Shown here one piece after another: positions 44,998 through 56,352 of a DNA stretch of 64,000 nucleotides (positions within the stretch are counted from its first letter, which is position 1; every line of letters starts with the position of its first letter). Position numbers and translations under genes: made by a program. This DNA is from Hypomyces perniciosus. Lineage: Eukaryota; Ascomycota; Sordariomycetes; Hypocreales; Hypocreaceae. The stretch spans positions 124,001 through 188,000 of the forward strand of contig SPDT01000011.1 in the NCBI GenBank assembly GCA_008477525.1. The letters run 5' to 3'. The notes below the pieces were generated by a model. That model was not told where the DNA came from and did no database searches. It saw only the letters and a program-made list of their open reading frames with translations.

Positions 44998-45454
44998 TGT
45001 GTGCTACAACCGGGCTGGGTATTTTGAACGTTGTGCAAAGGCAAAATGAGGGATTTGTGGATTGCCAAGAATGACTTGACCTGAATAACTGCCACCACTT
45101 GATCCGAATGGAAGCGGGGGTAGCTGAGTGGCAGCCAATCCGTTTCACCAAAACATTGATTTGCGTGCATACAAACACGTGTACCGACCAATTAATCATT
45201 ATTTTGCTTCCTTCAAAAACTGGCGACCCAATTCGAACCCCTCATCTTGCTGAAAAAACTTCGACACGTATAGATAACGGCCATTACACTTGGTTACTGA
45301 CGCGTTTCTGTCTCCCCCTTTTTGCTCTTTTTACAAAAGCGCCAACATCTAGCACCCGTGGTATCCTGGAATGATCGCGATGTTCTGAGAGTGAATTGTA
45401 CACACCCCACACCAAGATTCACCTAGCACCGAATTCCGTAGAAATCCTACCTCA
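44998..45454. promoter_or_regulatory. shared divergent promoter region
   Basis: 457 bases between the start codons of the minus-strand HeLo-pseudokinase gene and the plus-strand kinase-ankyrin gene. No specific factor sites were identified. The arrangement would allow co-expression. Confidence 0.5.
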
Positions 45455-47168
45455 ATGGATGACGACGTGCCGGATCATGTGCGGGACTACAGATTGGAAA
45501 CCCAGTTCCCCAAGAAACGCGAAATCGTCCACATCTATGATGACCCTGATGCGCCTCCATCGTCCCAACGACGGTTGGAATGCTGGAAGAGCGAGAAACG
45601 GCCCATTGGCCATGGTGGACAGGGCAAAGTGTTCTTACAAACATGTACCAGTGGCAGTCGATATTATACCCAGCGCGCTGTGAAAATCATCCCACTTCAG
45701 GATGTCAGTGGGAGACGACGTTACATACGAGAGTTAGAGACCATGGTCAAATTTTCTCACGACAAGGTACCTGTTCGTCGGGATTTTGACGTCCTATTAT
45801 AGTATGACCGTGAATCGAGATAACGGTCTATGAACGAGCCCTATGCTAACTTACGTAAGTAGTACTCCAAGTACTTCGTGAAGTCGCTTGGATGGTACGA
45901 GTCAAATAGCTCGTTGTGCATTGCCATGCAGTATTTCCCTATGGGAGATTTGCAGACATATCTTCTCGAACATCCGCTCTTGCCTGAAAACGACGCCTGC
46001 CAGATCACCAGTCAAGTGCTGCGAGGCTTGGCGGTCATGCACGGAGAAGGTTTTGCTCACCGTGACATAAAGCCGAAGGTGCGTGAACTCCAAGAAACTT
46101 AGCCATCGCTGAATGGGGTGGGTGGCAAGCGTCTGACATCTGGCACAAGAATGTCTTAATTCAACAACATCCAACAACTATAGAACCCAGTTCTTGGTGG
46201 GTCAAGCTTGCAGATTTCGGTATCAGCAAGAGGCTGGGAGCAGTTACTACCGGCACAAGCACAGTGATCGGGACTCAGGAATACATCGCGCCTGAGCTTT
46301 TGCGGGTTGACCCAAAAAGCCTTCCGGATATTAAATACCCGGCGGCAGACATGTGGGCCTTGGGTGTCATGGCCTTCTTTATATTGACGAAGTCTCATCC
46401 ATTCCCGAATTATTGGCGCGTTTTTCAGTATGAGGATAGCCCAGATACACTCTTTCCTCGTCGCTTGTTAGATGAATGTTATGTCAGCTTAGATGGACAG
46501 TCTTTCATTCGTCATTTGATGAAGCCAAAGCCAAATGAGCGACTAGACTCTAACGCAGCTATTCATCATACATGGGTTCGGTCTTGGTTGCCAAATGCGT
46601 CAATAACCCTAGACAGTCGCAGCGAGTAAGTGCAGCGACTCATAGAATACGCCGAGCTAATAGCTAACTTTATAGGCCCTCGACCTCATCCTCCGGAAGG
46701 ACTTCGTTCGATAAAGAGAGGGGGATGACAACAGAGGTGTCAGATATCACTGATCTCCCGACTGCTTTCCAAATGGGCCCAAGCACCCAACTGCCTTTCC
46801 CCATCATTCCAACGGAGTCGTCCAACGAGGTGCTTAGCGATAAAATATCAATCTCCGTCATCGAAGGATCCAGCAGCCGGCCATCTATACATGATCAGGT
46901 TCGGGCACGGCTATTGCGGGCAGCAGAGGAGGGGCATGAAGACGTAGTCAAGCTGCTTCTTGAGAATGGGGCCGATATTATGATTCCAAATGAGAATGGA
47001 TGTACACCAGTCAATGCAGCATCAAGCAACGGACATATCGAGGTAGTCAAGCTACTTGTTGAGAATGGGGCCGATATCACGATTCCGAGCAAGAGCGGAT
47101 GGACACCAGTCAATGCAGCATCAAGCAACGGACATATCGAGGTGGCCAAGCTGCTTCGGCCGTCGTAA
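45455..47168 (+). CDS. Ser/Thr protein kinase with ankyrin repeats
   Basis: Four exons (45455-45766, 45863-46078, 46150-46625, 46676-47168), 498 aa; every junction restores kinase sequence. Motifs: glycine loop IGHGGQGKVFL, AVKIIP (catalytic Lys), hinge MQYFPMGDLQTYL, catalytic loop HRDIKPKNVLI, metal-binding DFGISKR, GTQEYIAPELL, DMWALGVMAFF. All key residues are present, so it should be active. A Ser/Thr-rich linker (about 335-405) leads to two or three ankyrin repeats (about 415-498) with an almost duplicated unit, ENGADI.IP..G..PVNAASSNGHIEV.KLL. Ankyrin repeats would bind a partner. The gene shares a promoter with the HeLo-pseudokinase gene, so that protein is a candidate substrate. Introns are 96, 71 and 50 nt; the second has a GTCTGAC branch site. 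Confidence 0.88.
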
Positions 47169-48066
47169 CCTTTCGGGGAATATTGTCAGACTCCTCCATC
47201 ATGGGCCGCTCTCCGATTTGAGTACGGTGCTCTGATGCATGATTCTCTGTCTTGCTTTCACAAACTAGTTAACCGCATCACTTGATGTTGAAGAGATACT
47301 CTGATGGAGCAGATACGATAGTGAACTCAGAGTGTGAAGTTGCCTTACTATGTTGTTCCTTGGACACCTCACTCCTGCACAGTCTCGTATCCGACAGTAA
47401 TATACTGTAGTTACCAGCAAACCACTACGCGCTAATCATTGCTACCTGTAACTAGCTATTCATTTCCACGCGTGGATAGCGTGGACAGTAGACGTGGAAT
47501 AGTTGCCCACCTTGGTTGGACCTTTCCTCTGCGGCCTCCCGTTGGCTCCTCACATAGTTGTTCCTCATGTATTCACACAGTTTCTTTACAGACCCAAATG
47601 AAGATGCATAGCAAGAGCCGTCAGTTCAATAATTTCCTAGTGATCTATGTGTTCCCAAATTATTGTTTTATGTTCAATATCATAACGGGTGGGTGTTTTG
47701 AATATACCCAAATATTAATCGCAGATCAGCAGTACGAAAACACATAAGTGGCTAGGAAATGATTGAACTAGACACTCTTGCTGATATAAAGCTAGGTGAG
47801 CAAAGCTGCTGCTTAACTACACAGAAAATAGCTAACAACATGGATATGTTTCGTGATTCTACCAGCCTGGGTCCTTGGGAGTCATAAAACGAGCGCTATT
47901 GACTTACGGACCCGATCAATGACTGGAGATGCGTTCCTTCTGGTTGATAGAGGATTTTGTTGCGTGACAGATCCTGTCGTGGATTCATGCCTTATATTGA
48001 TACCAAACTCCTAATGAAACCACAATGCATTCAATCCATTTACCTTGCTTCAAGATTCTATGTTGT
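47169..48066. other. intergenic between convergent genes
   Basis: No supported gene. AT-rich with several short open frames. Confidence 0.4.
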
Positions 48067-48636
48067 TTACGAGCCGTAAGTCACGGCTTGGAGTCCGTAA
48101 CTGATACAGCCATCATATATGTAACCTCCTCTCATTGGACCTATATTGCTCAATGGTTAGCCCAGGCTATGCCCTTAATATGAATGCTTACAATCTTTGA
48201 GGTTCTGAGACATAAGACTCTCGCATTTCTTGAAGTTTATTTCGGGCCGAGGGTCTGTACAGTTACCCCAACTAATGGAGTACATGTACATGTAAGATTC
48301 ATTTCCAGGATAATATATTCTCACTAGACTATCACCGATTATCGAAAGCTTCGTACGCCAGCCAGAGCAAAAGTCCTTAGTAAACTGGTTAGCTTTTATC
48401 TCCTCGATCGGCAGCTCTTGATCCTCGAAACAATGAGCGCGGCCATCGTTGTGATGTGGCAATTGGGTTGCTGTGTCTGAGGGTGATGATGACACCGCAC
48501 TTGCAGACGTAGACTGCGCTGCGGTAATTATTGAAGTTGGCTGTGTAGTGGTCGTATTGAGACTTGTTGGCATGGTAGAACAAGATGTGGACCCGACTGC
48601 AAGATTAGCATATAAGAGAACTAATATTGAAAACAT
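48067..48636 (-). CDS. secreted six-cysteine-domain protein
   Basis: Two exons (48636-48192, 48140-48067), 172 aa. The start is the ATG opening a signal peptide (MFSILVLLYANLAVGS); the frame extends upstream without another ATG. After a Thr/Ser-rich linker comes the domain shared with the genes at 3.0 and 54.1 kb: C....(18)..FC, Y.YSISWGNC, KKCESLMSQNLKDC, then DGCISYG. The 51-nt intron (GTAAGC..TAG, CTAAC branch site) splits the fifth Cys codon after its first base, exactly as in both paralogues. It lacks the LysM-like region of the 3.0 kb protein. Its role is unknown; small secreted Cys-rich proteins of this kind are often effectors or wall proteins. Confidence 0.7.
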
Positions 48637-48762
48637 GGCTGATGTTGAAGACCAAAACACCAAGGAATTCGTTAAGTTTTATACTGTGATGACGCCTAAT
48701 TTACCGTGAAAGAGCCAAAAGTGTCAACTGGTGGAAGCCGGAAATCCGAATTATGTACATTA

Positions 48763-49230
48763 TACAGTGGCGGCCGAAACCAGTGTCCGCCATTTACGTA
48801 TTTAGAAACTCTCTGGGCACAGACCAGACTGCTTGCTGCCTGCTGTAGCCACTACTACACAACAAAGCTTGGCAGGTTGTTCTCTAACATCAGCCTAATA
48901 AAAGCCATTTATGGCTTTTTAACGTTAAAAATTGAGATTTTGATCTTTCTTATTCTTAAAAGTCAGGAACAGCAACTTTAAAACACAGCACTTCTGGATC
49001 TAAAGGTTTTTCTATTAATAAAGAGCCTAGAGCGACTTTCGGCAGTTTCTTGCCGTTCCCCTCTGTATAGCAATGGCGAAATTGTTCTTATGTAATGTTA
49101 GGTAAACATTAATAAAGCACGGTTAGGCTGTGTTTATAGAAGTATCGACTACAGAAACCAGAGGTATGGTCTGTGCCTGGAAACTTTCTATACATATAAA
49201 ATGCGGACACTCATTTCGGCCTCTACTGTA
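48763..49230 (+). mobile_element. TIR family 1 MITE-like element, intact ends
   Basis: 468 bases including TA at both ends. The 26-base inverted ends start CAGTGGCGGCCGAAACC (left) and CAGTAGAGGCCGAAATG (right, reverse complement) and match at 22 of 26 positions, with similarity continuing to GGCACAGACCA. No coding capacity. Just outside the right end, a TACGGAGTA 9-mer (49243-49251) is followed by another partial end (about 49257-49292). Confidence 0.8.
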
Positions 49231-50020
49231 TTTAAGGCGTAGTACGGAGTACATAAAAGGCCGACTGAAATGAGTGTCCGCTTTTCTGGGTTATAGTTAA
49301 TATTAGAGAAGACCATTTATGGACGAAGTGTGGCTGGTATACGGAGGAGTTTTGTCCAATTGAAGCAAGAGCTAGACCTAATAAAGAAATAATATATGTA
49401 TATAAATTACTTACCTAGGTTTAGCCCCTTGTTGAATGAGACAAAACACTCCTCCGTAGTGCGAACATAATACTTACACATTCACACAAAGTATGTAACG
49501 TCAAAAGGCTCTTTTACCTTGTGAATCTAACATGTGTTTGAGCGAGTTATGTGCACAAATGGCTTCCTTTGCACACAGTCTCTCTTTTTTTAAGGCCATG
49601 GTGGATACTTTAGGGTACAATTGCCTACTTACGTATAGCCGAAAAGCCAAAAGTGGATGAAATATTTGGGCCTAAATGCACGGCTCTTGACTCAAACTAG
49701 ACAGCTGGAGCAGTATTTTTAAGTACGTACAAGTATATTGAACAATGCAAGCTAAAATCCCCAATAAACCTAGCCTCTTTTAACAATATAATTGAAGAGG
49801 AAGCCGTTTATGCTCATGACTGTATGTCAGAGATATTATTGGAGAGGGCCGCCGTTACCACGAACCTAGCAAGCATCGCCGTCTCCCACGCTTTAAGACC
49901 CTTGCGCCTGTAGCGCCTGTTTAGCCCCCTGTTGGTAGCTCTCCTCCCTCGTTATTGCAGAATATTGTCTAATAGGGTCTAGCATCTTTGTTGTTGCCCA
50001 GCGGTTAGACAACATACAAA
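49231..50020. other. intergenic, no supported gene
   Basis: Contains a partial TIR family 1 end at about 49257-49292 and otherwise AT-rich sequence with no gene seen. Confidence 0.4.
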
Positions 50021-50584
50021 ATGCCTGAAGGGAAGAATGATAGCATGTTAAACTCTTCTCAGAGCCCGTCGTGGCGTGTTCAGAACTTGGCAGAGCACGG
50101 GCCAGTTTGTCTTTCCAGCCGCTTAATGGCTCTTCAAAAACAGCGGAAAGACTCGTTTGCATTTGACTTTTATCAAGCTTTGTTCTCAGAAATACCGTTG
50201 CCTGATAGCGTTAGCGAGGCATGGTTAGTGTTGCATCTTACTTTCACTGCTCAGAGGGATCTGGCTGTATTTGCCAAATCCATGAACACGTCAGGGGGAC
50301 AGGTATTCCTCACCTTTTCTGAGGTCACACAAGCTCAGGCTAGGCTGCCTACTAAGAAGGATGGTGTTTGCTCCATTGTCTTTATCCTGCGGGAGTTGTG
50401 CAGTCTAAGTGGACCAAAGGCTCTTGGTAGTGTTGGTAAATGTATGTGGACTATCCTTGGAAGTCCGGCAATTACTTCTAACAATCCTGCGTCTATCATA
50501 ATGGAGGTGGTGCCTGCGGTCGGGTTTGAATGTTGGCGTACTGGTAGAGAGCTGTTTTTGAACGATACATCTGCTTGGGAGTAG
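50021..50584 (+). CDS. hypothetical protein
   Basis: Open frame of 187 codons from an ATG at 50021, with no recognised family. The middle is alpha-beta in character (FDFYQALFSEIPLP, AWLVLHLTFTAQRDLAVFAK, GVCSIVFILRELCSL). No signal peptide or membrane segment. The length and the ordinary amino-acid composition argue for a gene or exon; no flanking exons with clear splice sites were found. It may be a fragment of a larger gene. Confidence 0.45.
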   Translation: MPEGKNDSMLNSSQSPSWRVQNLAEHGPVCLSSRLMALQKQRKDSFAFDFYQALFSEIPLPDSVSEAWLVLHLTFTAQRDLAVFAKSMNTSGGQVFLTFSEVTQAQARLPTKKDGVCSIVFILRELCSLSGPKALGSVGKCMWTILGSPAITSNNPASIIMEVVPAVGFECWRTGRELFLNDTSAWE

Positions 50585-52296
50585 CTTAGTATGCTTGCTC
50601 CAGTTGCATGTCGTCCAACTATGTACATAGATCTTATATTTAGATAGGCTCGATATTCCGTAGATGTCTTTCATGGCAGTATGTTAACAGCCCACGTAGG
50701 AGCAAGTACCTTGAATATAGTCGCTATCTGTTGCGCGCTAGAGTAAAAACATCGTGTGTACTCATTCCCTTTGCGCTTAGTATCCTTCCCTCTGTCGGCT
50801 CTTAGCTTATTATCTCCACCGACCTATGTGTATGGAAGAATACCTTAATTCTGTTTATTTGGTTAGAAAAAATAATATCATTTAATTATTTGCTTTCGAG
50901 ACCATACTTGATACGTCGTCCCTCGCAATGGGGTTGCAGAAAGGTTGGCTGGTCTGTGATAGTATTATTGTGGGCTAGATCGGCCATCCTTTTTACAACC
51001 CGCATGCCTAGCTATCCTCGAAAGTTTTTTGTGTGTCACTACTACTATAAATCACAGATGAACAGTATAGTGGAAAATTAGAAGACTTGAAAATGATTGA
51101 ATTCGACACTCTTTCTGTTCCCAAGTTAGGTGGGAAAAGCTACTACTTAAATACATAATAATTAGGCTCTCAGTTGTTGAAGGATTAATTAATAGCCGTT
51201 CTGGCTGAATGAGGAAGAGCAGGATAAATGAAATAGCCAAAAAATTACATAATTAGGGGGAAAATATAGTTGGATAGATGATGGTAGGTTCACTATGGAG
51301 GTTGACAACTACTAAAGAACAATTTGAAGCTGATACGTAGTATGATCCAGAGGAATTCGATATGATAAATCACTTGTACACTTAGTGGGCTCCGAATTGT
51401 CTACCTTCAATAAGACTTCGTTGGATTGATGTGATTTCTGTAAACAGGCTCAGGACGCTTATATGTAACCGTGGAGTTGTTGGATAACGTGGATTGGTGG
51501 AAAAAAGCCCGATGAAGATAAAACGAAGGAGATTGCGATGTGGAATTCAGGGGTGGCCTGAAAGGGTGGAGAAGAAGAACGCGACGCGTTCTTCTAGCAC
51601 TATAAATTGGCTGGCCGGGACACCATTGGTGATCGCGGACATGATCCCTCAGACATCAGCCGGAGCGATGAATAGAGATGGAATTCAGGTGCCATTTGAT
51701 CCCTATAGAGTGAGATGACTGCTGACTACACGAGCACCTTATACACAACAGGAGTAGTGACAAGTTGCGCAACTTTCTGCCAACTCTGGCTTCGCAAAGA
51801 CCAGTAGCCACCCTGCCTTTCTTTGCAGGACGATCTTGCCACACTTTGATTGGCCCGGAGAGGTTCCAATTTAGCAGGTCGCCAATCTCAGTTAAATGGT
51901 TCAGTTCGGCGCAGGCAGACCATACTTGCTACCTCGCTCTTCGTTGCATCCGACGCACCGGGGATGGGCACAGAAGTCATGCGCTTTAGGCCACTGTTTT
52001 CCATTCCATATCCATCGCAATAGTGGTATTAGTAGGAAGGCACCAAGAAACTCTGTTTCTTGTGAATGATTTTAGGTGTCGCTTGAGATCTCCCGTGGTC
52101 TCCTGTGCTGCTGCTGAACCTGTCTTTTTTCCAAAACCGGCCATCATGTGGGCGCTCATAGGGCCCAGTATGAGCCTCGTGATGCTTGCTGGCTGTGTTT
52201 TAGTAAATTGTCAGAAATGCTTAGGATGTATAAATATAGTCACCCTGCTTAAGTAGCTAATGGTTTTTCAATATATTCTAGTGTTCGCAATAGAGA
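50585..52296. other. gene-poor region
   Basis: About 1.7 kb of AT-rich sequence with only short open frames and no domain recognised. Confidence 0.4.
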
Positions 52297-52641
52297 CTAT
52301 GACTTTCGATCCAATCCGAGCCAGGAAGGCCATTCATTATTTGTTCTTTCTGGTCCAAGAACGGGGCTAGCTGGTAGCTCTGCGTAGTAGTTCGGCGATG
52401 AACGGCCGCGACCGTTGTGGAAGTAGTGATGATGCTCGTGAATAACTTTGGACGTCATGTTTCGTTTGGGCCGGCACCGCGAGCAGACATCGTCAATGAT
52501 AATATTCCCACGGCCAAGGAGGTGAAAGAGCCAGCTTCGCCAGTTAAAGAGAGGGATAAAACTAGGACAATCGTAATATGTCCTCATTCGCTCTCTTTTG
52601 CAGTGCTTGCAGATTGCACAAACTTTCAGTCCCGAATTCAT
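52297..52641 (-). CDS. possible small Cys/His-rich protein
   Basis: Open frame of 114 codons from an ATG at 52641. It has a CAICKHCKRERMRTYYDC cluster near the N-terminus, a second CSRC pair, and a HEHHHYFH run, which could bind zinc. No family recognised. The frame remains open upstream to a GTGAGT, which may be the donor of an intron, so an additional 5' exon is possible. Treat as tentative. Confidence 0.3.
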   Translation of the reverse strand: MNSGLKVCAICKHCKRERMRTYYDCPSFIPLFNWRSWLFHLLGRGNIIIDDVCSRCRPKRNMTSKVIHEHHHYFHNGRGRSSPNYYAELPASPVLGPERTNNEWPSWLGLDRKS

Positions 52642-53176
52642 TTTGGTGATATGCTTAATAAACTGCTGGAGTATAGCATCAAACACCAGCTCGTGTTTAT
52701 GTATACTCACTCGGGTGAAAATTAGTGGGTAGCTGACCTGTGAGGGTGTTATTAATGTATCTTATTTTGGATCTGCTTTGGTTCCTCAGTGGCGACCAGT
52801 TTAGCATCCACGTTTGGTTGTTATCAAGGCAATTTTTGGGCAACCCCAATGATGCTGGCTGCGTCATTGGGGAAGAGCGAGGTGATCACTCAGCTCGACA
52901 CCATGGGTGCTAGCATCTAAAAGATTCTAATTGTTTAGGTCAAAGCCTTGTATAGTGATAGAGCTCTATTAGTATTCAATGGCAACATTCAATGGACTTT
53001 ATCACAGTTAGCTGGGCAACAATAGCGAGACTGAACAAACAACATTCTGGCAGCTTCATGTACATACATACCAACGTGACTATGATTGCTCAAATCCAGT
53101 GACGCGATTGCCTCCTGCTGATATTAGTCAGCGTACTGATATCTTGCTGGAACCTTTTAGTTTGCCACATACGGAG
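52642..53176. other. intergenic, no supported gene
   Basis: No gene seen. A TACGGAGTA 9-mer at 53170-53178 directly overlaps the start of the next transposon end. Confidence 0.4.
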
Positions 53177-53990
53177 TACAGGTCCGAAACGAGTGTCCGC
53201 CTGTTTTGGTTCAGAAAATTGGTCAGAGCACAGATCATGTGCCACATGTGGCTTTTACCGCGCCCTCACTGTAGTCCATTTGTGCTCATTAAGCCAGAGG
53301 TAGCCGTTTGGTGGAGCGGAAACAGGACTTACCCAAAGGCAAGCAACGTATTTTTCCTGCTTTCCCACGAGGCAATTCGTGGATTCTTCGTACCACAGTC
53401 AGTACTGGCTATTGTAAATCATACTGATGGCACAGCGGCTAACCAATTATGTACATCTACTTTGTGTGAGTGTGCACTGTAACCCCCCTTATGCGAGACG
53501 AGCGCGTGGGCTGCGCGATTAGTTCCAATGCCTTCGTTACTGTACATGGCATAAGTTTGATCATATCACGCGCTGCGGCAGACAGCTGTGGCGCCATGTT
53601 CCTAAAGTCAACAACCGAGCCAAAGGTTCTGGCTATTGGGAAGAGGTGGGAATAAGCGGGAGTACTGTTGGATACTGCTTTATGCCATAGGGGCGTATGC
53701 CGAGATCAGGGTGTACATAACACAGATGATCCACCTGAGGAAAAGGGGCTGAAGGGAGAAAAGCTTCGACGAGAGGAACAACTCCCGTGCATCTGACAAA
53801 AACGAGAGAGCGCGTGCGAGGTGTCCTGCTGAACGTTGGGCAGCCAGTTCTTGCCTTAACAAAGGCATGCTCACGCGGTAACAGGGGGAGTACCGGCCCG
53901 CTGCATATAAGCCATACGGGCCACAGATCCTCCTGGTTTTAGGTAATGCAAATTTCGTATACCGGGGACACCCATTTCGCCTTTTACTGT
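53177..53990. mobile_element. TIR family 1 diverged element
   Basis: About 814 bases from TACAGGTCCGAAACGAGTG to GGCGAAATG-type right end finishing ACTGT. The ends are diverged from those at 48763-49230 but recognisable, and internal AGCACAGATCATGTGCC matches the family. No transposase frame. The right end lies 128 bases before the ATG of the secreted protein gene at 54119. Confidence 0.55.
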
Positions 53991-54118
53991 GCTTGGCCTT
54001 ATGCTATGCTACACACTGCATAAAACGAGTTACAAGCCTGCTTAGTACGAAATTGTGGACACACAATATTTCGCACCCTCTAGAGTATGGAGCAGTATGT
54101 CTAAGCTCCACCCTAACC

Positions 54119-54677
54119 ATGCTGCCGCCCTATATCATGTCTTATCTTGCATTTGTATCAAGATCCATGGCCAACCCTGACGCACGGCCGCGAGATGTGT
54201 CTACTGCACCTAGGGATGCGATTTGTACCGAATCCATAGGATCCCCTAAAATATTCCAGGGATGCCACCAACGAGGAGGGCTATTAGCAGTGGGCTCAGC
54301 TCAGGCCGAATATGCAGACAGATTTTGCAAAACAAACGAAGCTAAGACACTTGATAATCAGACTGATAGTATATCAATAACATTTTGGCGTGGAAATGGA
54401 CAATTCTATTGCTATACGGTTAGCTGGATACCAAACTGCCCCCTTGCCATCAACCAGTCAGTTACGTCGTCAACGGACTGTGCCAAAATCATGAGAGAGA
54501 ACTTTCAACGATGTGGGTCAATGCCCTTAAAATAAGTCGAACGCTGACACCGGTAATGCAGGCAATAATGATGGCCAAGGAGGTTACACCGACATTCAAT
54601 GTTTACGATACGACTATCAACCTATACGCATTGTTCAGCCCACGCCCATTCCTTTTACTCTCATCCCTCCGCAATAG
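54119..54677 (+). CDS. six-cysteine-domain protein, N-terminus possibly lost
   Basis: Two exons (54119-54512, 54562-54677), 169 aa. The C-terminal domain matches the genes at 3.0 and 48.1 kb: GCHQRGG, YADRFC, FYCYTVSWIPNC, DCAKIMRENFQRC, then NNDGQGGYTDIQCLRYDYQP. The 49-nt intron (GTGGGT..CAG, GCTGAC branch site) splits the fifth Cys codon as in both paralogues. The N-terminus MLPPYIMSYLAFVSRSMA is only a weak signal peptide, and a transposon end lies just upstream, so the original start may have been replaced. The rest of the frame is intact. Confidence 0.6.
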
Positions 54678-55392
54678 CTCATCTAGACGGTAAATAAGGG
54701 TACTTATGTTGAAAACAGCACTGGGGTTAAATAACGGGAAGTGTAGTGGAGATTGAAGGGATCTAGGTAGATAATGTAGCAGCTAATAGGAAGTTAGCTC
54801 GCTGGGAACGCGCAGTAGGGATGTTGAGGCTCAGGTGGAATTGAGTGTAACTAATAAGGGGTGAAAATAAACTCAAACGACGATTTTGCTGCATAATATT
54901 CTAAAAGTAGTGAAATGTCCTCTCATCCACAGATCTGTACGTGACAGATAATGGGCATTGAGGGTTATAACAAGAGGTGTACCGTGGCGTCTCGTAACCC
55001 CAAGGGAGCTGCCTCCCAACCTGCTGTATCGGCCCAGGTTTCCATTTGATAAGTAACTTTTGAGGGGGGGGCACCTCTTAACTATTAATACATCTGCATA
55101 CCCTCTTCATGATGGTTTTGTTTCTTCTCTCTCCTCATCCTCCTCCTCATCTTCATCCTAACCCTCTTCTTTCTGCTGCCCAGAGAGTAGCACGCACAGT
55201 ACAGTACCACGCAGAGTCGTCACGACAAAGAGGCAGCCAAGCGCAAATTGGCTCTTATCTAGCCAGTAACACCTGGCCCAGGTGCACCTGCACATTCTGC
55301 CCTATACACAACACGGGGATGATGAAAAATAATCCATGTCCCGAAAACCAACTTGTGTCTGACGGTGATACCGGCAACAATTCTGGCTCTCG
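54678..55392. other. intergenic, no supported gene
   Basis: Contains a CT-rich stretch near 55120-55170 that could lie in the promoter of the following gene. No gene seen. Confidence 0.4.
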
Positions 55393-56352
55393 ATGGACAT
55401 CTCCCCCGTAGCATTCAACCTGACGAACGGCAAGGGAATAAGGTCTCAGGTTGCTCTAGCCAGGCCGACAAACGTGCGGCATGGTAGTCGGCAACAAAAG
55501 ACGGTGATGGTGACGGCTCAGAGGACGAAAATACCGGTGGATCCTAAACCGAACGGCCATCCGAAACATATATCACGCCTCGAACTCATCTGCATATGCC
55601 ATGGACCAATTCTGGAATCCATTCTATCCAGCCTGTCGGCGTCTGACTCATCTCTTTTTCTCTCACTCATTGGTCTCCGAGACGCGACGGGCTGGCAAGG
55701 CATGGTCAAAAAGTACGTAACGCCGATCAGAGACATTCCGGAATATGCCTCCTGGATAGAAGCTACAATAAGCAAGGGTTATACGGCCATGCTTATTGGG
55801 GCCGACCTAGACGACCTCAAGCAACGGCTCAATGATCCTCTGCAATACTGGAATGATGGAAAAGGTAGCAAAACCCTGAGGCTATGGCTAGCCGTCAGAG
55901 CATCGAGGCAGGATTATTAGAGGCACAAGAAACTTGAGAAGCCAAGGAAAAACATAACTAATACAACCATCATCCCTATCCCTGGTACTAGCTGTGCCGT
56001 CGACACATCATATGGCTCTGGGGTCTGTTGGGAATGTTCGAGCTTCCCCAATGACAACAGGATAGAGGTCGTTTGTGCATACAGTCAGACTGAGGGACGG
56101 ATTCCGACGATTCAAATGTGTCCAGTCAAACATGAGAACCGAAACGGAAACAAAGATCATGAGGGAATCATGATTCACACCCCAGGCAGCGACCCTTATG
56201 ACTGTAGCTTGTCGAGTCCAGGAGCTAAAGACAAAACGAAGCCACCACTTTTGGGCCGGTACTGCGCTCGGCTTCACGTTACCGTATTTCAATATGGGAA
56301 GCATGAAATATTCCACCAGTCACTCACTGCAAAGAGACCACGACCAAGGTAA
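55393..56352 (+). pseudogene. F-box-like fungal gene with one in-frame stop
   Basis: The frame opens at the ATG at 55393 and runs 175 codons to a TAG at 55918-55920, then continues open in the same frame for 143 more codons to 56352. The first part has LELICICHGPILESILSSL followed by Ser-Asp-rich helices, WIEATISKGYTAMLIGADL and LRLWLAVRAS, which I associate with an F-box-like fungal family. The second part is Cys-containing (CWECSSF, IQMCPVKHE) and has HTPGSDPYDCS. A 143-codon open run by chance after a stop is unlikely (about 1 in 1000). A single C-to-T change from CAG to TAG would explain it. The protein, if F-box type, would act in ubiquitin ligase recruitment; this is tentative. Confidence 0.5.

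Noticed and set aside
45110..45240. tRNA-like words (GGGGGTAGCTGAGTGGC and an inverted TTCGAA near 45230)
   Set aside because: The D-arm-like and T-arm-like words are on opposite strands and no acceptor or T stem can be paired, so no tRNA is called.
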